NCBI RefSeq assembly: GCF_011398155.1
Contig: NZ_AP021888.1
Location: forward strand, 248,001 to 312,000
DNA length: 64,000 nt
Source: Thiosulfativibrio zosterae
Lineage (GTDB): Bacteria > Pseudomonadota > Gammaproteobacteria > Thiomicrospirales > Thiomicrospiraceae
Reading direction: 5' to 3'
Both the position numbers and the translations under genes were made by a program. Within the stretch, counting starts at the first letter, position 1. Each line of letters begins with the position of its first letter. Below, in pieces: positions 25,859-34,806 of this stretch. The notes under the pieces were generated by a model, which saw only the letters and a list, made by a program, of their open reading frames with translations, did not search any database and was not told where the DNA came from.

Positions 25859-28800
25859 ATGAATTGCAAACTGCACTACCCTAAAGTTTTTTTAATTTCC
25901 TTATTTATTGGTGGGTTAAGTGGCTGTGACTCACCTTCAAAATTAGATGCAGAAGGTATTGGAAAATATATTTCAGGCGTGGGCAATATTGTTATGTCGG
26001 GCTTGGTCGTTGACCCTGCTATTGGTGGTGCAACAGTTTATATAGATGCGAATGGCGATGGCGTCATAGATGATAACGACCCCCAAGCCCAAACAGATTC
26101 ATTAGGTTACTTTAACTACAATCCTGTAACTAATGTTGACTATTGTGCCGTAGGGCCGTCAGCTTATTGCTTTCCAATGAAAGAAGAATATGCAGGCCAG
26201 GTTTTGAGATCTTCTGGCGGAACTGATTTAGTCACCAACAAGCCATTTGAAGGCGAGATGCAGCTAAAGTTATCAAGTGAAGTAAATGAAAATCAAACCG
26301 AAGGCATTGTCATAACGCCGTTATCTTCGATAGTAGCTTTCATGACAGACGAACAGAAAGCTTCACTTAAAAGTCTTTTAAACCTTAATGAAAGCGATGA
26401 TTTAAATAAATTAGATCCCCTCGACTTTAGTGATGCAAAATATCCCACAGCAGAAGACAAAGCTAAGCAACAACAACGCTTAAAAATAATTGTTAATATT
26501 CAAAACACCGTACAAGCCTTAACCAGCGCACTTGCCACTAGCGATAAAACACAAAATAACGCACTGAATGAAGCAGTTTATGCAGTTGTGGCGCAAAATG
26601 TTACAAGTTTTACAACCGATTTACAACGAGCAGATAATCAACCCACAAACACCGACAACTCTGTCGATAGCTTATTAGATAAAGTGATTATACAAGTCTC
26701 TCAAAGTACTAAAGTTAGTAATGCCGTTAAAACACAGGCACAATCCTTATCAACCACTTCACCCAATGCCAACCCAACTACCAGAAATGCCCTGTTGAAT
26801 AATGTAAGCGCCTTAAGTGCCGCATCTAATAATGTTTTTAATACCACAACAATCACAACCAACGCCAATGCGTCTAAGGTGCTATTTAAAACAGAAGTTG
26901 TTGGTGAAACCGTTAATGCTACACCTTTTGATATTACCAATACTCAAACAGCCATCACCATTATCAATTCAACAGTTGTCAATAATCTAATAGATGGAAG
27001 TACAGCCGACTTTACTCAACTCACCAATATAGCAATTACACAAAACATTACTTCAGAAGAAGAATTAGGTGGAATTATCGACAGTGGTGTTGGTACAGGG
27101 GATCCCGTACCGGGCAATACAGATATAGGAACCACAACAGGAGACGGAACCACGACAGGAGACGGAACCACGACAGGAGATGGAACCACGACAGGAGATG
27201 GAACCACAACAGGAGATGGAACCACGACAGGAGGGGGAGGGACGACGATTCCACCAATAACCAATACCGCACCAGTTGCAGTGGATGACAGCATCACCGC
27301 CATCGAAGATACCGTGTTTACCTCAACGATAGACTTAGATGCGAATGACACAGATCTAGATAGCAACACCCTAAGTGTTGTGGCAGGAACCTTCTCAACT
27401 GCTCAAGGTGGTACCTTGATTTTGGCTTCAAATGGAAGCTACACTTATCTTTCGGCAACTAATTTTAATGGCACTGATACGGTTGACTACACAGTGACGG
27501 ACGGCGCATTAACTGATATTGGGACTTTAACAATTACAGTTGAACCCGTTAATGATTTGCCGACCGCCAATGGTGAATCAATCACCGTTTCAAAAGATGT
27601 TGAATATATTTCTTCAACTGTTAATTTGTTAGCGAATGATACGGATGTGGACGGTGATGATTTAAGCATTGTTTCTGGTACATACACTACTCAAGCTGGC
27701 GGTTCAATAACCTTAAACGCCAATGGGAGTTTTTCTTATACACCGGCAGCCAATTTCAATGGTACAGATGCTTATGTTTATGAAGTCAGTGATGATGGCG
27801 GGGTTAATGCAAGCGCTACGCTAACGATTATAGTCACCGATGCGATGAGTGATGCAGATGAAACAGTCACAACAGCTGAAGACACGGCGTTGACAGGCAA
27901 TGTTATGTCAAACCTCACAGATGCCGACAGCAGCTCACACTCAGTGACCAGCTTCACAGTCGAAGGCCAAACCTACCAACCAGGTAGCACAGCGACGATT
28001 ACCGGTGGAACCATCACCATCGCTGCGACCGGAGCTTACACCTTCACGTCAAGTGAGAACTTCAATGGATCGGTGCCTGCGATCAGCTACGCGATGGTAG
28101 ACAACACCGACGCCAATGACACAGACACCTCAACCTTAAACATCAGCGTCACTGCGGTGACCGATGCGATGAGTGATGCAGATGAAACACTCACAACAGC
28201 TGAAGACACGGCGTTGACAGGCAATGTGATGTCAAACCTCACAGATGCCGACAGCAGCTCACACTCAGTGACCAGCTTCACAGTCGAAGGCCAAACCTAC
28301 CAACCAGGTAGCACAGCGACGATTACCGGTGGAACCATCACCATCGCTGCGACCGGAGCTTACACCTTCACGCCAAGTGAGAACTTCAACGGCACAGTGC
28401 CTGCGATCAGCTATGCGATGGTCGACAATAACGACGCCACTGACACAGACACCTCAACCTTAAACATCAGCGTCAACTCAGTTGATGATGTGCCTGTGGC
28501 AGTGGAGGACAACTTCACCTTAAATGAAGATGGCGCAATCACAGACACCCTAGCCACAAACGACACCCTCAGTGGCGATGGTGGCAATGTGTTCACAAAA
28601 GCCACAGATCCAGCGCACGGCACAGTGACGGTAAACGCAGACGGCACCTTCACCTACACCCCAGCGGCCAACTACAACGGAGCTGACAGCTTTAGCTATA
28701 CGATCACCGATGCAGATGGAGACACCTCAACGGCAGTGGTCAACCTAACGGTGAACTCAGTTGATGATGTGCCTGTGGCAGTGGAGGACAACTTCACCTT

Positions 28801-30913
28801 AAATGAAGATGGCGCAATCACAGACACCCTAGCCACAAATGACACCCTCAGTGGCGATGGTGGCAATGTGTTCACAAAAGAGACAGATCCAGCGCACGGC
28901 ACAGTGACGGTAAACGCAGACGGCACCTTCACCTACACCCCAGCGGCCAACTACAACGGAGCTGACAGCTTTAGCTATACGATCACCGATGCAGATGGAG
29001 ACACCTCAACGGCAGTGGTCAACATCACAGTTGTTGCAGTAACCAATGCCATGAGTGATGCAGATGAAACCCTCAGCACCAACGAAGACACCGCGCTCAG
29101 TGGCAATGTGATGTCAAACCTCACAGATGCCGACAGCAGCTCTCACTCAGTGACCAGCTTCAGTGTGGCAGGAGTCGCCACAAGCTATACACCAGGTCAA
29201 ACAGCTACGATTGTAAATTTAGGAACCATCACCATTGCCACAAACGGCGACTACACCTTCACGCCAGCGGCCAACTTCAATGGGTCGGTGCCTGCGATCA
29301 GCTATGCGATGGTAGACAACAACGACGCCAATGACACAGACACCTCAACGCTCAACATCACAGTCGATGCAGTGAATGATAGCCCTGTAGCTTTATTGGC
29401 AAGCACATCTTCTCCTATTATTGGTAATCCGTTTGATTTAGAAAGTGGTTTAACAGCCGAAGGTTTGATTGAACTGGATAACCATAAAATTCTGATTTAT
29501 GGATTAGATAAGATCAATAATAAACTTTATATCTCGCGATGGTTTGCAAATGGCAGGGTTGATACTACCTATGGAACGGATGGAATATTGACAGTTAATG
29601 TTGATGCCAATGCGGAAATTGATGCTGTAAAACAATCTGATGGTAAGGTAAATTTTTTAATAGCTTACCCGACTGCAGGGGCTGCTCAAATTAAAATCAT
29701 GCAATTGGATAGCGAAGGTGTGGTGAATATTACATTTGGAACAAGCGGAGTCAAACAACTGTCTATTATCAACTCACCAAGCACTTTCACTCAAGTCAGG
29801 TTGTTAATGCAAGGCACTAAAATGATTGTACTGGGTTTGGATGATAGTAGTAACACACTTGTTATGCGCCTTCTCTCTACGGGTGTATATGATACAACTT
29901 TTGGAGATTCATCAAATGGCTTAGCATACGGTGAAGGATTTCTAGACAATCTGAGTGATGTGGTAATAGGTAGTGACGATACTATTTACTATATGGGCGC
30001 TTATAATAGTGATATTTTCATATCAAAATTAAATGCTGATGGAACCATAAATGCTGCTTTCAACAGTAATGCAAGATTAGAATTGATTATTGATGCATTA
30101 GGAGTTTTTACTGCATCTAATTTGGTATTAGATGGGTCTGCATTGATGTATTTGTTAGCTTATAAAGATGAAGATTCAAACAATAAACTTATTTTAGGAA
30201 AGGTATCAGCGGCAGATGGAAGTGCCGTTATAGATTCATATTTTTCATTAGGTTACAAAATCTTGGATTTAAGCGATGCACCACAAATGTTTCCCACGAG
30301 TGTTGAGATGTTGCCTAATAATGGTTTGTTGATAGGAGGCTATAACCCAAATACGGTCAATAGCATCAGTAACACCCTAAAACTGGCAAAGTTTAATTAC
30401 TCAACAGGTGATTTGGAATATTCTTTTAGTGGCAACGCTGGAGTTTATATAAGTCAAAGTGTTGGAAAAGTGTCTGATATTGCACTGATAGGTACTAATA
30501 ATGATGAAATTTGGATGCTCGGTGACAGATTATCAGAGTCTGTAGGCAATAACGGTACATTCAACATCACTCGACTTGATTTGGGTGGTGTGGTCGTTAA
30601 CTATGACTTGGCTTATGATGTCAATAATGGCGTGCTGCCTACAGCGGTAAGCGTGTCAATACCAGCCTTTGATGTGGAAGGTGATAATTTTACCTATAGT
30701 CTACTGGGTACGGCGTCAAATGCAGCTTCAGTTACGCTCGATTCTGCAACGGGTGAGTTAAGTTATTCAAATGATAATTGCTATGCGGCTGGAACGCAGG
30801 TGGATGGTTTAGGTCATTATTATGACTTGGTAGATTTTAATATGACAGATTCTCAAGGTGCAACCTCAAGTACACAGACATTTACAGTAAGATTATTTAA
30901 CTGTGGCGCTTAA
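25859..30913 (+). CDS. Giant surface lipoprotein with cadherin-like repeats and a beta-propeller
   Basis: 1684 residues. The lipoprotein signal ends in LSGC (Cys23). Residues about 45-260 include a calcium-loop motif DANGDGVIDDND (63-74) and a helical region seen in large surface proteins. A GDGTTT repeat linker (about 423-460) leads into tandem cadherin/VCBS-like domains (about 468-1172). Among these are two nearly identical 108-residue modules (660, 768), two of 93 residues (872, 965) and a third related copy (about 1061). Then come delta-60-type propeller repeats (RVDTTYGTDG, VNITFGTSG, YDTTFGDSS; about 1180-1580) and a final cadherin-like domain. Such architecture suits calcium-stabilised cell-surface adhesion. 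It is the last gene of the operon starting at 22170. The function is not established. Confidence 0.88.
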   Translation: MNCKLHYPKVFLISLFIGGLSGCDSPSKLDAEGIGKYISGVGNIVMSGLVVDPAIGGATVYIDANGDGVIDDNDPQAQTDSLGYFNYNPVTNVDYCAVGPSAYCFPMKEEYAGQVLRSSGGTDLVTNKPFEGEMQLKLSSEVNENQTEGIVITPLSSIVAFMTDEQKASLKSLLNLNESDDLNKLDPLDFSDAKYPTAEDKAKQQQRLKIIVNIQNTVQALTSALATSDKTQNNALNEAVYAVVAQNVTSFTTDLQRADNQPTNTDNSVDSLLDKVIIQVSQSTKVSNAVKTQAQSLSTTSPNANPTTRNALLNNVSALSAASNNVFNTTTITTNANASKVLFKTEVVGETVNATPFDITNTQTAITIINSTVVNNLIDGSTADFTQLTNIAITQNITSEEELGGIIDSGVGTGDPVPGNTDIGTTTGDGTTTGDGTTTGDGTTTGDGTTTGDGTTTGGGGTTIPPITNTAPVAVDDSITAIEDTVFTSTIDLDANDTDLDSNTLSVVAGTFSTAQGGTLILASNGSYTYLSATNFNGTDTVDYTVTDGALTDIGTLTITVEPVNDLPTANGESITVSKDVEYISSTVNLLANDTDVDGDDLSIVSGTYTTQAGGSITLNANGSFSYTPAANFNGTDAYVYEVSDDGGVNASATLTIIVTDAMSDADETVTTAEDTALTGNVMSNLTDADSSSHSVTSFTVEGQTYQPGSTATITGGTITIAATGAYTFTSSENFNGSVPAISYAMVDNTDANDTDTSTLNISVTAVTDAMSDADETLTTAEDTALTGNVMSNLTDADSSSHSVTSFTVEGQTYQPGSTATITGGTITIAATGAYTFTPSENFNGTVPAISYAMVDNNDATDTDTSTLNISVNSVDDVPVAVEDNFTLNEDGAITDTLATNDTLSGDGGNVFTKATDPAHGTVTVNADGTFTYTPAANYNGADSFSYTITDADGDTSTAVVNLTVNSVDDVPVAVEDNFTLNEDGAITDTLATNDTLSGDGGNVFTKETDPAHGTVTVNADGTFTYTPAANYNGADSFSYTITDADGDTSTAVVNITVVAVTNAMSDADETLSTNEDTALSGNVMSNLTDADSSSHSVTSFSVAGVATSYTPGQTATIVNLGTITIATNGDYTFTPAANFNGSVPAISYAMVDNNDANDTDTSTLNITVDAVNDSPVALLASTSSPIIGNPFDLESGLTAEGLIELDNHKILIYGLDKINNKLYISRWFANGRVDTTYGTDGILTVNVDANAEIDAVKQSDGKVNFLIAYPTAGAAQIKIMQLDSEGVVNITFGTSGVKQLSIINSPSTFTQVRLLMQGTKMIVLGLDDSSNTLVMRLLSTGVYDTTFGDSSNGLAYGEGFLDNLSDVVIGSDDTIYYMGAYNSDIFISKLNADGTINAAFNSNARLELIIDALGVFTASNLVLDGSALMYLLAYKDEDSNNKLILGKVSAADGSAVIDSYFSLGYKILDLSDAPQMFPTSVEMLPNNGLLIGGYNPNTVNSISNTLKLAKFNYSTGDLEYSFSGNAGVYISQSVGKVSDIALIGTNNDEIWMLGDRLSESVGNNGTFNITRLDLGGVVVNYDLAYDVNNGVLPTAVSVSIPAFDVEGDNFTYSLLGTASNAASVTLDSATGELSYSNDNCYAAGTQVDGLGHYYDLVDFNMTDSQGATSSTQTFTVRLFNCGA
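27128..27235 (+). repeat. 18-bp minisatellite in the surface lipoprotein gene
   Basis: Six 18-bp units of the type GGAACCACGACAGGAGAT (the last degenerate) encode Gly-Thr-Thr-Thr-Gly-Asp. The units preserve frame, so copy-number change would alter linker length without switching the gene off. Confidence 0.92.
27839..28474 (+). repeat. Two near-identical cadherin-like modules (type A)
   Basis: Unit 27839-28162 (324 bp) is followed by a nearly identical unit from 28163, starting GATGCGATGAGTGATGCAGA. They differ at few positions, for example TCAAGTGAG versus CCAAGTGAG, showing recent duplication. A more diverged third copy starts near 29045. Confidence 0.9.
28475..29032 (+). repeat. Two near-identical cadherin-like modules (type B)
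   Basis: Units 28475-28753 and 28754-29032 are each 279 bp and nearly identical. Both start AACTCAGTTGATGATGTGCC; one visible difference encodes KATDP versus KETDP. Copy number probably varies between strains. Confidence 0.9.
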
Positions 30914-30947
30914 TAAAAATTAGCCTTTAGATTGGGTGTTTTAACGA

Positions 30948-32765
30948 TTAAAAGCGCTGTTCTTTCTCTTTCTGCAATCTCACTGTAATGGCATCGGCTT
31001 CTAGGGGTTTACTGAAAAAATAGCCTTGGAAGTAGTTGCCGCCAAAACTGGCGAGCTGTTCTAGGTTTTCGATGGTTTCTACGCCCTCGGCAATCACATC
31101 TAATTTAAACGAATGGGCTAATTTGATAATGCTTTCTAACATGGCTTTATCGGTTGGTGAGTACTGCGTTTTGTAGACAAATTCTTTGTCAATTTTGAGC
31201 GTATGCACTGGAATTTGCGCAAGGAAAGACAGGGACGAATAGCCAGTACCAAAATCGTCCAGTGACAATTTAAACCCAAAGTTTCTCAGATCGTTTAGCT
31301 TGCGATAATTATCTTGCTTCACAAGTAGGGCATTGTGTTCTGTGATTTCAAGGTCAATCGCACTGGGCGGCAATCCGTAATATTTAAGGGTTTCCAGCAG
31401 TTCTTGGCAGAAATTGGGTCTGTCAAAATCGTAAGCCGATAGGTTGACACTCACCATAAAATCGGGTTCTATCACGCGCCATAGTTTTAGATGTTTACAG
31501 CTCTCATGAAAAACAAATTGCGTTATTTTGGACACCAAGCCTGCCGCTTCGGCTAAGGGGATAAATTTTTCAGGGGATACAACGCCATGCTCGGAATGCG
31601 CCCAGCGAATGAGTGCCTCAACGCCTACGGTTTTAATGGCACCCTGTTCAAGGTGTTTAACCTTGGGCTGAAAAACCACTGAGAAGCCTTTTTGCGCAAT
31701 GAAATTTGGGTCGCTTAGGGCTTTACGCAAGGCTTGTTCTAAATTGGTTTGTGCCATGCGTTCTTCAGCAAAGTAATCTTCAAATATCTGGTAGCTATTT
31801 CGACCAATGCGTTTGGCATGGTACATAGCAATATCGGCATTTTTAATCAGTGTGCTTGGGTTATCGCCATTGGCGGGATAGGTGGCAATTCCTAAGCTGG
31901 CTGACAGACGCAGGTGATGGTCGCCAATGGTAAATGGATGCCCGAGTTTGTTGATAATATTTTCTGCAATCTTAATAACAGGAGCTAGGTCGTTGATATT
32001 GGGCAGTAACACCACAAATTCATCACCACCAATTCTAGACACCGTATCAGATTTTCGCACAGACAAAGAAATCACATCGCCCGCCATTTTAAGCAGTTTG
32101 TCGCCAGTAGAGTGACCATAAGTGTCATTGATGGGTTTAAAGAAATCTAAGTCAATATAGATGGCGCCAATCAGCGTTTGAGTGCGTTGTGCAGCAGTAA
32201 TGGCTCTTTCAAATCTGTCTTGTAATAACACACGATTTGCCAACCCCGTTAAGCTGTCGAAATTGGCTTGGTAATCAATTAAAGCGGTTTTTTCAGCGAG
32301 ATTTTTATGCGCTTTTTTGAGTTCTTTAATGGCTTCTTCAAGTTCTTGTTGTTTGTCGCGTAAATCACGCTGGCTAATCATTAAAGAAGTAAAGTCATAG
32401 ATAATCAGGGCGACTTGCTGTTTTTCCGCATCGTAAGGCATGATGGCAGCATCTTGCTGCATAAACGGAAAGGTGTCAGCTCGCGTGATTTTTTGATTGG
32501 TGATGGGGATTAAATAACCTTCATGTTCTGCAGACAAAAAGCTGGGCGCATTCAAGAAGAGCGCGCTTTTGACTTTACGGTTAAGCATGGCTCTTTCTGA
32601 TTGGCTGAGTTCAAAGGCTTCAAACAAAGAGGTACCTGGCGTAATGCTTTTTTTGGCGTAGGCTTCAATCCATTCATTGCTGTATAAAATCTCGTAGCTG
32701 TCATTAGCAGTCGAGATTAAGATGACGCCGGCATTGATATTGGAGAGGATTTGCTTGAAGTTCAT
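30948..32765 (-). CDS. GGDEF-EAL cyclic-di-GMP enzyme of a CheY-CheC operon
   Basis: A 605-residue cytoplasmic protein: a PAS-like N-terminus (about 1-125), a coiled-coil linker (about 130-165), a canonical GGDEF domain (GGDEF at 246-250, preceded by the RKSD inhibitory-site match) and a canonical EAL domain (VEALIRW, NLSAYDF, EITEHN, DDFGTGYSS, KIDKEF, EGVET). Both cyclase and phosphodiesterase sites look intact, so net activity cannot be predicted. ATG at 32763-32765 lies 3 nt beyond the CheC-like gene, so all three genes of this cluster are co-transcribed and the upstream response regulator may control it. Confidence 0.92.
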   Translation of the reverse strand: MNFKQILSNINAGVILISTANDSYEILYSNEWIEAYAKKSITPGTSLFEAFELSQSERAMLNRKVKSALFLNAPSFLSAEHEGYLIPITNQKITRADTFPFMQQDAAIMPYDAEKQQVALIIYDFTSLMISQRDLRDKQQELEEAIKELKKAHKNLAEKTALIDYQANFDSLTGLANRVLLQDRFERAITAAQRTQTLIGAIYIDLDFFKPINDTYGHSTGDKLLKMAGDVISLSVRKSDTVSRIGGDEFVVLLPNINDLAPVIKIAENIINKLGHPFTIGDHHLRLSASLGIATYPANGDNPSTLIKNADIAMYHAKRIGRNSYQIFEDYFAEERMAQTNLEQALRKALSDPNFIAQKGFSVVFQPKVKHLEQGAIKTVGVEALIRWAHSEHGVVSPEKFIPLAEAAGLVSKITQFVFHESCKHLKLWRVIEPDFMVSVNLSAYDFDRPNFCQELLETLKYYGLPPSAIDLEITEHNALLVKQDNYRKLNDLRNFGFKLSLDDFGTGYSSLSFLAQIPVHTLKIDKEFVYKTQYSPTDKAMLESIIKLAHSFKLDVIAEGVETIENLEQLASFGGNYFQGYFFSKPLEADAITVRLQKEKEQRF

Positions 32766-32768
32766 AGG

Positions 32769-33365
32769 TTAAAAACTCAGGGAGTCGGCCAAGATTTTGA
32801 GCGAGGGTTTTTTGAAGAGGTAGTGGACTTCAGAATGAATATTGGCCTCTGGGATATCTAAGATGGTGGTAATGGTGACCACGCTTTCGTATTTTTGGAT
32901 ATTTAAGTGCGCCAGTAAATCCATTTTTTGCACGATCTCAGCAACCGGTGTGCTGTAAGACATAGGCAAATTAGAGATGTCGGCGAGCACTTTTGTGGAT
33001 GAGGTGGTGATGATATTGCCCACATCATAAGCGCAAGCAATAATTTCTTTATTGTTGGGGTCAGCCACCTTATGCATGATTTTGGCGAGGGTTTTGGCAG
33101 ACGCTCGGTCTAAAATCAGTAGGGTTTCACCAGAAATTTGGCCGTTAAAGTTTTGCTGTGAAATGACGGTTTCATTGGTTAAGCGGGTCTCTATTTTTTG
33201 GTAAAAGGCTTCGTAGCTTTCAAATTTCACCTCTGGAATATGCAGGTGAATGTCGTGCCCTGTAAATTCGTGCAATAAACCTGCGGCACGGCCAAAGGCG
33301 ATATTAATCAGTTCTTGAAAGTAATCAATCTGATCTTGGTCAAAAAAAACTTCTTGTTCGCTCAT
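32769..33365 (-). CDS. CheC-like CheY-phosphate phosphatase
   Basis: A 198-residue protein of the CheC/CheX/FliY group, which removes phosphate from CheY-type regulators. Two copies of the family helix motif are recognisable, FQELINIAFGRAAGLL (about 17-32) and YDVGNIITTSSTKVLADI, each with the key Asn; the acidic partner is Glu in the first and Asp in the second. ATG 33363-33365 is chosen because it overlaps the response-regulator stop by 4 nt (ATGA); an upstream TTG adds only two residues. The context suggests it resets the adjacent regulator. Confidence 0.82.
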   Translation of the reverse strand: MSEQEVFFDQDQIDYFQELINIAFGRAAGLLHEFTGHDIHLHIPEVKFESYEAFYQKIETRLTNETVISQQNFNGQISGETLLILDRASAKTLAKIMHKVADPNNKEIIACAYDVGNIITTSSTKVLADISNLPMSYSTPVAEIVQKMDLLAHLNIQKYESVVTITTILDIPEANIHSEVHYLFKKPSLKILADSLSF

Positions 33366-33727
33366 AACCAAATACTCATCTTTCGAGCAATTTTGTCGGC
33401 TGAAATGGGCTTGTTAATAAAGTCAATTGCACCCAGTTGCAAGGCTTTGTCGTGGGTACTTTTTTGAGTGTCCGCGGTGACGATGACAATTTTGGCTTTG
33501 GGATGACTTTTGAGAATGCGCTCTAAGGCTTCCATGCCATTCATTTTGGGCATGGTCAAATCAAAAAAACTGAGTGCGGGTTGGTTGTCCATAAATTGTT
33601 GAACGGCCTCTTCGCCATCAACCGCATAAATGATGTCGTGGGACTCTTTTACATCTGCGCCGATGGCGGCGGTCATCATCATTCTAGAGGTACGGGTATC
33701 GTCAGCAATCAGAATTTTGGGTTTCAT
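33362..33727 (-). CDS. Single-domain CheY-like response regulator
   Basis: A 121-residue receiver domain with no output domain. Phosphorylation residues are visible: acidic pair Asp9-Asp10, phospho-acceptor Asp56 (FFDLTMPKMNG), Thr84 and Lys106 (NKPIS). It is translationally coupled to the CheC-like gene and shares an operon with the GGDEF-EAL gene. It is likely to act by protein contact, either on the neighbour or on the flagellar motor. No histidine kinase gene is adjacent. Confidence 0.93.
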   Translation of the reverse strand: MKPKILIADDTRTSRMMMTAAIGADVKESHDIIYAVDGEEAVQQFMDNQPALSFFDLTMPKMNGMEALERILKSHPKAKIVIVTADTQKSTHDKALQLGAIDFINKPISADKIARKMSIWL

Positions 33728-33875
33728 GTTGGGAGTAGCCTTTTAACCGTATTAATGGGTGAAGCAGTCTATTATGCCGAGTTTTCTATGGGATTTCTAT
33801 AAATAATGTTTCGAGTTGACTAAGCCAGTCTTTAGTTGGCTTGAACTTGGGTGTGAATATCGTGATGGATTCAAA

Positions 33876-33938
33876 AGCAGGCTAAAGCCTGCTCCCAAAA
33901 TTGGACTAGAGTTTATGGGGCGAAGGCTTTAGCCTTCT
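33876..33938. repeat. REP-like palindrome pair
   Basis: Units AGCAGGCTAAAGCCTGCTCC (33876-33895, plus CA) and GGGGCGAAGGCTTTAGCCTT (33917-33936, plus CT) are of the same family as the array at 17033. The spacer GACTAGAGTTTATG matches the array spacer. They sit in the 230-bp gap between the response-regulator gene and the YugP-like gene. Confidence 0.82.
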
Positions 33939-33957
33939 ATTTACGAAATCATTACTG

Positions 33958-34641
33958 TTAGCGTTTGATGGCTCTCAGCCACTTCCATAAATTAAAAAGG
34001 CTAGAGAGTGAGGCCGCCACATAAGTCATGGCGCAGGCACGCAAGATTTGTTTAGCCTTTTTTAAGTCGGACTTGTCGAGGTATTCGCCTTCTGCCAATA
34101 AAGGCAGGGCGCGTTTAAAGCTGGCATCCATTTCTACCGGTAGGGTACTTAGGTGAATGAGTACAGGAATGCCCATGCCGATAAAGCCAGCCGCAAAAGT
34201 GACTAAGCCAATCATGGGTGTGTGCATCAAGGGAATCAGCACCGGCGTTATCATCAGGGCAATGCCACTGAATTTTTGCATCCAACTGGCTCGTTGAATC
34301 ATTAGGGTGCGTTGCAACAAAGGTTCGTAATGTGCTTGGTCTTGCAGGGCGTGACCAATTTCGTGAGCAACGGTGGTGATGGCGGTCAGCGAATTGCTGT
34401 GGTAGTTTTCTGAAGAAATGCGCACCACTTTTTGAATGGGGTCATAGTGGTCACCTTGCTGAGTTTCTTCTAGGGTGACTTCAAGCTGATATTTTTTGAT
34501 GAGGTGTTCGGCAAACTGAGCGCCAGTGCCTGGAATGGTAGGGTGCGGCTTTTGGTGTTTTTTTAGAATGGCCTTAGTCCAAATATTGGGCAAGGACGTT
34601 AAAATAAAAAGGGCAACAAAGCCGATAATTAAAAAAGCCAT
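33958..34641 (-). CDS. YugP-type zinc metallopeptidase, membrane-bound
   Basis: A 227-residue membrane protein with an N-terminal helix (1-20), the zinc site HEIGHALQD (about 93-101) and helices at about 120-165. The VPVEMDASFKRAL-like segment, here LPVEMDASFKRA, and the order of elements match the Zn_peptidase_2 (YugP) family, a membrane peptidase group of unsettled function. It stands alone between the tat operon terminator and a REP pair. ATG is at 34639-34641. Confidence 0.88.
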   Translation of the reverse strand: MAFLIIGFVALFILTSLPNIWTKAILKKHQKPHPTIPGTGAQFAEHLIKKYQLEVTLEETQQGDHYDPIQKVVRISSENYHSNSLTAITTVAHEIGHALQDQAHYEPLLQRTLMIQRASWMQKFSGIALMITPVLIPLMHTPMIGLVTFAAGFIGMGIPVLIHLSTLPVEMDASFKRALPLLAEGEYLDKSDLKKAKQILRACAMTYVAASLSSLFNLWKWLRAIKR

Positions 34642-34746
34642 TAGAGGGTTCTTAAATTGATGGGTTGCGGGTGACGAATGCCAGAATAACTAAGTGGCAA
34701 TAAGGGCAAGATTAGGGGTAAAACAGATTGGTTCTTAACGCTCAAT

Positions 34747-34798
34747 AACTGCCAAAAGGGCACTAAAAACAACCAGGCCTGGTTGTTTTTAGGCAGTT
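34747..34798 (-). terminator. Terminator of the his-hinT-tat operon built on the ACCAGGCCTGGT palindrome
   Basis: A perfect 30-bp palindrome (34763-34792) with core ACCAGGCCTGGT is enclosed by outer arms AACTGCC (34747-34753) and GGCAGTT (34792-34798). It begins 8 nt beyond the tatC stop. A- and T-tracts allow termination in either direction. Confidence 0.75.
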
Positions 34799-34806
34799 TT
34801 TGGGCT

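Noticed and set aside
27128-27235. CRISPR array
   Set aside because: The repeats are 18 bp, directly adjacent without spacers, and encode a protein linker.
27016-27369. Minus-strand ORF of 117 codons with VVVPSP repeats
   Set aside because: Antisense reading of the 18-bp minisatellite in the surface lipoprotein gene.
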